Shown piece by piece: positions 7,184 through 12,569 of a DNA stretch of 12,569 nt. The DNA comes from an uncultured Ruminococcus sp. (GTDB lineage Bacteria > Bacillota > Clostridia > Oscillospirales > Ruminococcaceae): positions 1 to 12,569 of the forward strand of contig CAMWWG010000008.1 in NCBI GenBank assembly GCA_947177935.1, given 5' to 3'. Within the stretch, counting starts at the first letter, position 1; every line of letters starts with the position of its first letter. The notes beneath the pieces are model-generated. The model saw only the letters and a program-made list of their open reading frames with translations. It made no database searches and had not been told where the DNA came from. Made by a program: the position numbers and the translations under genes.

Positions 7184-7299
7184 ATATTTTTATTTCTGGA
7201 AGGCGGTGACTTTGATGTGTATTGACCCTGAGGGTCGAGCGGAAATTTTCAGTTTTGTGAACGGAAAATTTCTGTTCGCAAGGAAAGGTTGGTTTATCT
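7184..7299 (+). promoter_or_regulatory. Structured 5' leader of corA
   Basis: Two hairpins can form. The first pairs 7222-7228 with 7232-7238 (core GACCC/GGGTC, three-base loop). The second pairs 7236-7250 with 7264-7278 over 15 bp with two G-U pairs and a 13-base loop. They share bases 7236-7238, so they partly exclude each other. The larger stem ends two to three bases before the corA ribosome site (AAGGAAAGG, 7280-7288). A strong ribosome site, AAGGCGGTG (7200-7208), opens an overlapping upstream ORF at 7215. It does not look like the M-box, yybP-ykoY or NiCo riboswitch patterns that I can recall. A control role for Mg transport is inferred. Confidence 0.5.
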
Positions 7300-7415
7300 A
7301 TGATTCGTTTTTATCAAACGCAGGGCAATTCGGTTCAGAGTCTCGAAGAACCTGCGCCAGGCTGCTGGATTTCTGTTGTGGATCCCACCGCACAGGAAGT
7401 CCAGAAATTAATTGA
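7215..7415 (+). CDS. Possible upstream ORF overlapping corA (66 aa)
   Basis: ATG at 7215 lies 6 bases after AAGGCGGTG, which matches 8 of 9 positions of the ideal ribosome site and is better than corA's own. The frame runs 66 codons, through both leader hairpins and 116 bases into corA in another frame, ending at TGA 7413-7415. The peptide begins MCIDPEGRAEIFSF and resembles no family I know. After about codon 28 its sequence is forced by corA, so only the first part could be selected. It may be a regulatory leader peptide that limits corA translation, or the start may only nucleate ribosome binding. It may also be chance. Confidence 0.3.
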   Translation: MCIDPEGRAEIFSFVNGKFLFARKGWFIYDSFLSNAGQFGSESRRTCARLLDFCCGSHRTGSPEIN

Positions 7416-8229
7416 CGGCTACGGTCTTGACAGCGGTTTTGTCAAGTCTTCCCTCGACGAAGAAGAATCTTCCCGAATTGAACGGGAAGACGATCAGACA
7501 TTGATTATTGTGGATACGGCAATGTCTGAAATCCAGACGGAAGAAACAATTTTGTTTTTTACTGTTCCGTTGGGGATTATCATCACGGATGATTACCTGT
7601 TCACCATTTCCCTCCGGGATAATCAGGTCTTGCGGGACATGATGGACGGAACTGTCCGGGGTGTTCAGACGAGAATGAAGACAAGATTTGTGATGCAGTT
7701 ATTATTAAGAATTACGGCAATTTATTTGCAGGATCTCAAACAGATTGACAAGACGTCTTATATTATGGAGCAGAAATTGAGCAGTGCCATGAAAAACAAG
7801 GAATTAATCCAGATGCTGGAGCTGGAAAAATCGCTTGTGTATTTTTCCACTTCGTTAAAAGCGAATGAAGTCACGATTGAAAAACTGCTCCGGGGCAGGA
7901 CGATTAAGCTCTATGATGATGACCAGGATTTATTGGAAGATGTTCTGATTGAAGTCCGGCAGGCAATCGAAATGAGTAATATTTATTCCGGGATTATTTC
8001 CAGTATGGTGGAAGCGTTCGGTTCGGTGATCTCGAATAATTTGAACATGGTAATGTGGAAATTGACGGTTGTGACAATTATCATGTCTATTCCGACGATG
8101 ATTTTTAGTTTTTACGGGATGAACACGGCGAATCTGCCCGTCCCGGACACCTGGTTTCCGACAGTTTTGTCCGTGGTAGTTACGTTGATTACGGCGTATA
8201 TCATGCTGAGAAACAAAAAACAGAAGTAA
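7300..8229 (+). CDS. corA: CorA-family magnesium/cobalt transporter
   Basis: This 309-residue inner-membrane channel protein is expected to form a pentamer that passes Mg2+ (and Co2+ or Ni2+). The first two thirds is the cytoplasmic alpha/beta and long-helix funnel, rich in acidic and helical sequence. Two transmembrane helices follow at the C-terminus. The first ends in the family signature Y272-G273-M274-N275, the selectivity-filter loop, continuing TANLP. The second runs through VLSVVVTLITAYIML and ends in a short basic tail, RNKKQK. The ATG at 7300 has a modest AAGGAAAGG site and follows the structured leader. The N-terminal MIRFYQTQG and PGCWISVVDPT are typical of the short Firmicute CorA group. 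The stop is 17 bases before the hsdS start, so hsdS may ride on the corA transcript. Confidence 0.95.
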   Translation: MIRFYQTQGNSVQSLEEPAPGCWISVVDPTAQEVQKLIDGYGLDSGFVKSSLDEEESSRIEREDDQTLIIVDTAMSEIQTEETILFFTVPLGIIITDDYLFTISLRDNQVLRDMMDGTVRGVQTRMKTRFVMQLLLRITAIYLQDLKQIDKTSYIMEQKLSSAMKNKELIQMLELEKSLVYFSTSLKANEVTIEKLLRGRTIKLYDDDQDLLEDVLIEVRQAIEMSNIYSGIISSMVEAFGSVISNNLNMVMWKLTVVTIIMSIPTMIFSFYGMNTANLPVPDTWFPTVLSVVVTLITAYIMLRNKKQK

Positions 8230-8246
8230 AGGTGGATGATAGCACA

Positions 8247-9449
8247 ATGAACAGGCTTGACGAGTTAATCAAAGAACTTTGCCCGGAGGGGATGGAGTAT
8301 GTAAAACTAAAAACAATCTGTGATGTTTATGATGGGACACATAAAACTCCAAATTATACAACAACTGGAATTAAATTTGTAAGTGTAGAAAATATAAATA
8401 ATCTCTATGCAACAGAAAAATATATTTCCGAGGAGAATTATAATAAATACAAAATTAAACCTCAAATGAATGATGTTTTGATGACAAGAATCGGAACTAT
8501 TGGCACTTGTACTGTAATTGAAAAAAATGTCCCTCTTGCTTATTATGTATCACTTGCATTATTACGTCCCAATACTAAAATTTTAAACAGCAAGTATCTG
8601 AAGTATTATATTGAAAGCAAATATGGTAGAAAAGAATTATATAAAAGAACACTTATCAATGCAGTGCCGATTAAAGTAAATACGGGCGATATAGGTAAAA
8701 TTTCAATTTTTGTACCACCATTGGAAGTTCAGCGTGAAATCGTGCGAATACTGGATAGCTTTACAGAATATACAGCTTTGCTTGAAAAAGAGCTTGCACT
8801 TAGAAAAAAGCAGTATGCCTATTACAGGAACATGCTGTTAGATTTCGGTGATAATGTCGAACGGCGGACACTTGGCGAGATTTTCAATATTAGAGATGGT
8901 ACACACGATACTCCTAAAAAATCGGACAAGGGCTTTCCACTAGTTACATCAAAAAATATAATAAATGGTATAATAGATAAATCCTCGTGTTATCTTATCT
9001 CTAAAAATGATTATGATGCAATCAATCAAAGAAGTAAGGTCTATATAAATAATATTTTAATGTCAATGATAGGAACTATTGGTGCAACTGCAATTGTTAA
9101 AGAAGAACCTAATTATGCTATAAAAAATATTGGATTAATCATGACAACAAATGAAATACAAGCAAAATTTATAAATTTTTATCTGAACAGTAATTATGCA
9201 CAAAAATATATTAGTGAGAATATAAAGGGAACAGCACCAAAATATTTAAGTCTTACAGCATTAAGAAATTTCCCTGTTCCATTCCCTCCACTCGAAGAAC
9301 AAAAGAGAATTGTGGAAATCTTAGACAAATTTGACAAGCTTTGCAATGACCTGACAAGCGGACTCCCTGCTGAAATCAACGCAAGGAAAAAGCAGTATGC
9401 TTACTATAGAGATCAACTGCTGTCTTTCCAGGAAAGAATTATAACTTGA
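8247..9449 (+). CDS. hsdS: Type I restriction-modification specificity subunit, orphan
   Basis: Complete 400-residue HsdS, the subunit that sets DNA target recognition for a type I methylase/restriction complex. It has two target-recognition domains (about 15-150 and 210-335), each opening with DGTHxTP. Each is followed by a helical conserved region with PPLExQxxIVxILDxF and K-K-Q-Y-A-Y-Y-R (about 187 and 381). ATG 8247 is preferred over the in-frame GTG at 8232: MNRLDELIKELCPEG is the usual HsdS start, and AAAGGTGG (8228-8235) sits 11 bases before it. Base use is much more AT-rich than corA or the next gene, with AGA, ATA and TTA codons, pointing to transfer. No hsdM or hsdR lies in the window, so it is either solitary or serves a system elsewhere. 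Its stop codon lies inside the next gene's -35 box. Confidence 0.93.
   Translation: MNRLDELIKELCPEGMEYVKLKTICDVYDGTHKTPNYTTTGIKFVSVENINNLYATEKYISEENYNKYKIKPQMNDVLMTRIGTIGTCTVIEKNVPLAYYVSLALLRPNTKILNSKYLKYYIESKYGRKELYKRTLINAVPIKVNTGDIGKISIFVPPLEVQREIVRILDSFTEYTALLEKELALRKKQYAYYRNMLLDFGDNVERRTLGEIFNIRDGTHDTPKKSDKGFPLVTSKNIINGIIDKSSCYLISKNDYDAINQRSKVYINNILMSMIGTIGATAIVKEEPNYAIKNIGLIMTTNEIQAKFINFYLNSNYAQKYISENIKGTAPKYLSLTALRNFPVPFPPLEEQKRIVEILDKFDKLCNDLTSGLPAEINARKKQYAYYRDQLLSFQERIIT
8805..9400 (+). repeat. Direct repeat pair in the hsdS conserved regions
   Basis: An identical 14-base stretch (AAAAAGCAGTATGC) occurs at 8805-8818 and 9387-9400, 582 bases (194 codons) apart and in frame. It encodes KKQYA in both conserved regions, and flanking similarity continues on both sides. 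Such repeats between the two half-genes are where target-recognition domains are exchanged or duplicated by recombination in type I systems. Confidence 0.7.
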
Positions 9450-9474
9450 CAAGTTGCATGTTTTGCAGTAAAAT
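9446..9474 (+). promoter_or_regulatory. Strong promoter for the SGNH-dockerin gene
   Basis: A perfect -35 TTGACA (9446-9451), a 17-base spacer and -10 TAAAAT (9469-9474, 5 of 6 consensus). The -35 contains the hsdS stop TGA (9447-9449). Transcription would start near 9481, just before the AAAGGAG ribosome site at about 9488-9494. Confidence 0.75.
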
Positions 9475-9505
9475 AAAAGAAAACAAAAAAGGAGAAAAAC
9501 AAATT

Positions 9506-10732
9506 ATGATTAAAAAAAATTTCAGGTTCGCAGTTTGTCTGCTCATGGCTGTCAGTTGTATGAATTTGATCCAGATGCCTGTGCTGACAAATGCGGAAGA
9601 TCCTACTAAAATTGTTGTGCTCGGCGACGGCATCTCCACCGGTGCACAACTCGCTGACGGCGAAAAATCTTATCTGGAATTAATTCAAGCATCCGGAAAT
9701 TATGAAATTCAGAATTTCGCGCAGGACAATTTTACAACGGCGGACGTGCTTGACAGTCTGAACGACGCACAGATTCAGCAGGCTTTGTCGGATGCGGATG
9801 TGATTCTTGTCAGTGTCGGAATTCATGATATTATGGATCAGTTTCTTGTGACGGCAAACGGATTTATGGAAGAATTCGGCTTTACACAGTTTACGGACGT
9901 TTTCACGGCTAACATAGAAGACTATGGCTTTGAAGATGAGATGGAGCTTGTTCCTTATGCCAATAAAATGGCAGATGATGTTAAGGCGAACCGTGCCGAG
10001 GCGGCGGCGAACATGCAGGCAATTACCACGAAACTTGAAGCATACCAGGACGCAAGAATCGTCTATCAGACAGTTTATAATTTATTGGATAATATCGAGA
10101 TGTATGACACGCTCGGCGTAAAACGTAAAATGGCATACAACAGCATTATGAATCCGACGAGCACAGTCATCAACGGCTGTTATAATGATTATCTGGCAGG
10201 CTATGTCAAACAGCATGAGAATGCTGTCATTGCAGACGTGTATTCTGCATTTGCAGGAAATGCCTGGCAGTATACAAATTTGTATGATCTGGAAGTCAAT
10301 CCGAACGCCGCCGGACACCAGGTTATTGCGGATCTGATCTTGCAGGAGATCGCAGAGCCGATCTTAGGAGATGTGAACGGCGACGGCATGATTGATGCGT
10401 CGGATGCGTCGGCGGTTCTAGTACATGCGGCAAATTTCGGTTCAGGACTGGGCGAAACGCTCACGGAATCCCAGCAGAAACTGGCGGATGTGGATGAGAA
10501 CGGGTCTGTGGATTCTCAGGATGCGGCGCAGATTCAGTCTTATGCGGCGGCATTCGGTTCGGGACAGGACTATGAATTTATCAAAGATTCTTCTTCCGAA
10601 AATTCAGAAATTGTGGATGCTGATCCGAATCAGCCGGGGCAGGATTCCGATATTGTGGATGCTGATCCCTATCTGCCTGGCACGGACGATCAAATCATTG
10701 ATGCAGATCCTTTTGCGCCCGTTACCTTATAA
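9506..10732 (+). CDS. Secreted SGNH-fold protein with type I dockerin, catalytic residues replaced
   Basis: A 408-residue exported protein. The start at 9506 is chosen for its AAAGGAG site and because it puts a lysine-rich signal peptide first (MIKKNFRF, hydrophobic core to about residue 25, cleavage near TNA-ED). Residues 34-280 follow the GDSL/SGNH hydrolase pattern: IVVLGDGIS (36-44), VGIHD (104-108), VNPNAAGH (264-271). The expected nucleophile in GDS is Gly42, the block III GxND Asn is His107, and the catalytic His of DxxHP is Asn265. It therefore looks like a non-catalytic relative of cellulosomal esterases. Residues 286-355 form a type I dockerin with two calcium loops (D289-D300 and D328-D339), for docking onto a scaffoldin cohesin outside the cell. 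The last 42 residues are three acidic VDADP repeats. Ligand unknown. Confidence 0.85.
   Translation: MIKKNFRFAVCLLMAVSCMNLIQMPVLTNAEDPTKIVVLGDGISTGAQLADGEKSYLELIQASGNYEIQNFAQDNFTTADVLDSLNDAQIQQALSDADVILVSVGIHDIMDQFLVTANGFMEEFGFTQFTDVFTANIEDYGFEDEMELVPYANKMADDVKANRAEAAANMQAITTKLEAYQDARIVYQTVYNLLDNIEMYDTLGVKRKMAYNSIMNPTSTVINGCYNDYLAGYVKQHENAVIADVYSAFAGNAWQYTNLYDLEVNPNAAGHQVIADLILQEIAEPILGDVNGDGMIDASDASAVLVHAANFGSGLGETLTESQQKLADVDENGSVDSQDAAQIQSYAAAFGSGQDYEFIKDSSSENSEIVDADPNQPGQDSDIVDADPYLPGTDDQIIDADPFAPVTL
10604..10729 (+). repeat. Three tandem 42-bp repeats encoding an acidic tail
   Basis: Units 10604-10645, 10646-10687 and 10688-10729 each encode 14 residues with the core (I)-V/I-D-A-D-P-x2-P. 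The first two are closer to each other than to the third. They form the extreme C-terminus after the dockerin, an unusual position because dockerins commonly end the protein. Confidence 0.85.
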
Positions 10733-10811
10733 TTAATTTTAAATTATCAATTTTTCGCACTCTTTTTGCATTTTTTTCTGGATTCTTTCATGTAATTATC
10801 ACATTTTAGAG

Positions 10812-10817
10812 TATAAT
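10812..10817 (+). promoter_or_regulatory. Probable -10 box for htrA
   Basis: A perfect TATAAT lies 73 bases before the htrA start in otherwise AT-rich intergenic DNA. No good -35 box sits 16-18 bases upstream. The promoter may be weak or activator-dependent, or the match may be chance in AT-rich sequence. Confidence 0.4.
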
Positions 10818-10890
10818 AAGAATTACAGAAAAAAATAAATTAAATTATTTTAAAAAATTCAATTGATTCCAGCAGAAAGGGTGCGTTTCT

Positions 10891-12333
10891 ATGTTTGAAA
10901 ATAAAAATAATCAGGATCAGCATAATTATCAGGATCTTTATCAGAATCACGAAAGTCAGGACGGTTATATTGACTATGTTTCTGATTCCGGCAATTCCCG
11001 GGGACACAAAAACAACGGCGGAAAAAGTTTCCTCAGAATCGTTGCTGCTGTCGCTGCAGTTGCCATCGTGTCTGTTTCATCCATTGAGATGTATAAACTA
11101 TTCGGCGGAAATCATTCCAATTGGGATGCCGTTGTCACCAGTGATGCTGACAACCCGGACGGGAACAGCACGGCGGAAGATTTTTCTGTTTCCGGTGATG
11201 CCGAGGATTCCGGAAATTCCGGAGATACGAAAAATTCCGGTGCGGCTGTGAATTCCACTGCCAACTGGATTAATATGTCTGCGCCGGAAGGTGCGCTGAG
11301 CATTCCGGATATTGTCGAAAAAGCACTCCCGTCTGTCGTCGGCATTAATGCCACTTTTGAATATACGCCACAGAACACGCAGAGTTACTGGGGATTCGGT
11401 TTCGGCTACGGCATTCCGAATTATGGTAGCGGCGATTCCGGACAGACACAGCAGATTGTTGGCACCGGGACGGGTATCATCATGACAGCGGATGGCTATA
11501 TCATCACAAATGCACATTGTATTTATGATAATGAGAGCGACTACAAATGCGGAAAAGCTGTCAATGTTAGTGTTGTCATGGGTGATGAGGATGAAACAGA
11601 ATATGATGCCGAAATTGTCGGCTATGATTTGGAAACAGATCTTGCCGTCCTCAAAATCAGTGCAAACGGATTAACACCGGCGGAATTCGGCAACAGCGAT
11701 GAACTGCGTGTGGGTGAAACCGTTGTTGCGATCGGCAATCCGCTTGGCTTTGAATTGTTCGGCACAACAACCTGCGGCATTGTTTCGGCACTGAATCGTG
11801 AAATTACCATCAATGAGAAAGATATGACACTGATCCAGACGGATGCGGCGATCAATCAGGGTAATTCCGGTGGTCCTTTGCTGAATGGTTATGGTCAGGT
11901 TATCGGGATTAATTCTGCAAAAATGTCCTCATCCTACGGCAGTGCTGGTGTGGAGGGACTCGGCTTTGCCATTCCGATCAGTGACGCAAAAGAAATTATC
12001 GAAGATTTAATTGAGAACGGCTATGTGACCGGCAGACCGCAGTTGGGGATTACGGGTGTGAATGTTTCCGAATCCGATGCAGAACACTTCAGTATGCCAT
12101 TGGGTGTCTATGTCTATGGTGTGACAGGCGGCAGTGCGGCAGAGCAGGCAGGTATCTGCCAGGGCGATGTCATCACGGCAGTTGAAGGGACGGAAATTTC
12201 CAATATGGACGAACTCAATGAAGCGAAAAATCAGTATAACGCTGGGGATACGATCACGCTGACCATTTTCCGTTCCGGGCAATCCCTGGAACTGGAGCTG
12301 ACACTCCAGGAAGTTCACCAGGAAGAAAATTAA
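10891..12333 (+). CDS. htrA: HtrA/DegP-type membrane-anchored serine protease with PDZ domain
   Basis: A 480-residue surface quality-control protease. It has the usual Firmicute layout: a polar Asn/Gln-rich cytoplasmic tail (1-46); one membrane helix (about 47-66); an acidic Ser/Gly/Asp-rich linker (about 74-130); a trypsin-like domain (about 135-375); and a single PDZ domain (about 383-478). The catalytic triad is intact: H209 in TNAHC, D250 in ETDLAVLKI, and S326 in NQGNSGGPL. The protease faces outside the membrane, where it degrades or refolds damaged exported proteins, with PDZ binding exposed C-termini. The ATG at 10891 follows AGAAAGGG at 10874-10881. The gene has its own upstream AT-rich region and two terminators downstream, so it is probably monocistronic. 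I see no binding site for a stress regulator such as CtsR or CssR. Confidence 0.96.
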   Translation: MFENKNNQDQHNYQDLYQNHESQDGYIDYVSDSGNSRGHKNNGGKSFLRIVAAVAAVAIVSVSSIEMYKLFGGNHSNWDAVVTSDADNPDGNSTAEDFSVSGDAEDSGNSGDTKNSGAAVNSTANWINMSAPEGALSIPDIVEKALPSVVGINATFEYTPQNTQSYWGFGFGYGIPNYGSGDSGQTQQIVGTGTGIIMTADGYIITNAHCIYDNESDYKCGKAVNVSVVMGDEDETEYDAEIVGYDLETDLAVLKISANGLTPAEFGNSDELRVGETVVAIGNPLGFELFGTTTCGIVSALNREITINEKDMTLIQTDAAINQGNSGGPLLNGYGQVIGINSAKMSSSYGSAGVEGLGFAIPISDAKEIIEDLIENGYVTGRPQLGITGVNVSESDAEHFSMPLGVYVYGVTGGSAAEQAGICQGDVITAVEGTEISNMDELNEAKNQYNAGDTITLTIFRSGQSLELELTLQEVHQEEN

Positions 12334-12416
12334 AATTTTAATATTATTTAAAATACTATTTTAGATAATTTAAAATCATATCAACTTTTCCTCTTTCAGA
12401 ATATTTTTCACAGGAA

Positions 12417-12450
12417 CAGGCAGAAATAAGCATATTTTCTGCCTGTTTTT
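12417..12450 (+). terminator. Intrinsic terminator 1 downstream of htrA
   Basis: CAGGCAGAAA (12417-12426) pairs perfectly with TTTCTGCCTG (12436-12445) and is followed at once by TTTTT (12446-12450). This is a classical Rho-independent terminator 84 bases after the htrA stop. Confidence 0.9.
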
Positions 12451-12451
12451 G

Positions 12452-12497
12452 CCGGAAGTATTTTTAAATATTCAAAAATATTTCCGGATATTTTTTT
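12452..12497 (+). terminator. Intrinsic terminator 2 downstream of htrA
   Basis: Arms 12452-12465 and 12474-12487 pair over 14 bp with one G-U pair and an 8-base loop. ATA and seven T follow. It starts one base after the U-run of the first terminator, so the two form a tandem pair. Confidence 0.85.
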
Positions 12498-12569
12498 GAT
12501 TTTTTATGTTTCTTTTCTTTTCAATTTTTTTCCATCACTGGAAAATATGGCATAAAAAGGGCAGCAAAT
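12498..12569. other. Gene-free, T-rich right end
   Basis: No ORF of useful length starts here. A short hairpin is possible (TTTTCCA 12528-12534 with TGGAAAA 12539-12545, loop TCAC). It could be upstream DNA of a gene beyond the window. No promoter can be assigned. Confidence 0.4.

Noticed and set aside
7031..7225. 64-codon plus-strand frame across the divergent promoter region
   Set aside because: It would start upstream of the corA promoter, run through the palindrome and both promoter elements, and lacks a ribosome site.
7184..7299. Assignment of the corA leader to the M-box, Mn (yybP-ykoY) or NiCo riboswitch class
   Set aside because: None of the conserved sequence blocks of these classes that I can recall is visible, so no class name is given.
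8232..8246. GTG 8232 as the hsdS start
   Set aside because: It sits inside the AAAGGTGG ribosome site. The ATG at 8247 has proper spacing and the usual HsdS N-terminus.
9446..9505. TTG 9446 as the start of the dockerin protein
   Set aside because: It falls in the -35 promoter box and would put 20 polar residues before the signal peptide. ATG 9506 has AAAGGAG upstream.
10730..10760. AT-only hairpin and T-run as a terminator for the dockerin gene
   Set aside because: The possible stem is about six A-T pairs and would be too unstable. I cannot separate it from AT-rich background.

Overview
The window looks like chromosome of a gut- or rumen-type Gram-positive Clostridia, most likely a Ruminococcus-like member of the Oscillospiraceae. 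This is inferred from a type I dockerin protein, a Firmicute-style membrane-anchored HtrA, the Clostridia form of 6-phosphofructokinase (GGNGT plus PKTIDND), a pth-mfd pair, strong AGGAGG-like ribosome sites and AT-rich intergenic DNA around moderate-GC genes. No species is claimed.

Layout, left to right. (1) 1-225: 3' end of an AT-rich gene for an Imm1-like immunity protein, probably the tail of a polymorphic-toxin locus outside the window. (2) 329-2154: trhA (PAQR/hemolysin III membrane protein) and pfkA, probably one transcript, closed by a strong hairpin. (3) 2192-2827: a four-cysteine flavoprotein resembling iron-sulfur flavoproteins; it meets mfd tail to tail with only 3 bases between stop codons. 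(4) 6974-2831 on the minus strand: pth then mfd, driven by a near-ideal extended -10 promoter. (5) 6975-7299: a divergent control region with two matched promoters, a 45-bp interrupted palindrome between them, and a corA leader holding a 15-bp hairpin and an overlapping upstream ORF with a better ribosome site than corA. (6) 7300-8229 corA. (7) 8247-9449: an AT-rich orphan type I specificity gene (hsdS) with two target-recognition domains and no hsdM or hsdR in the window. (8) 9506-10732: a secreted SGNH-fold protein with a type I dockerin and a repeated acidic tail, in which all three recognisable catalytic positions are substituted. (9) 10891-12333: an HtrA/DegP-type membrane-anchored serine protease with one PDZ domain, followed by two tandem terminators and a gene-free end.

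Most of the window is core metabolism and genome maintenance (glycolysis, peptidyl-tRNA recycling, transcription-coupled repair, Mg transport). The imm1 remnant and hsdS are AT-rich accessory inserts. The two right-hand genes act outside the cell: a putative cellulosome-docked SGNH pseudoenzyme and a surface quality-control protease. I see no CRISPR array, tRNA, rRNA, transposase or integrase. The points most worth following up are the SGNH-dockerin protein that lacks its catalytic residues, the structured corA leader, and the orphan hsdS whose stop codon lies inside the next gene's -35 box.
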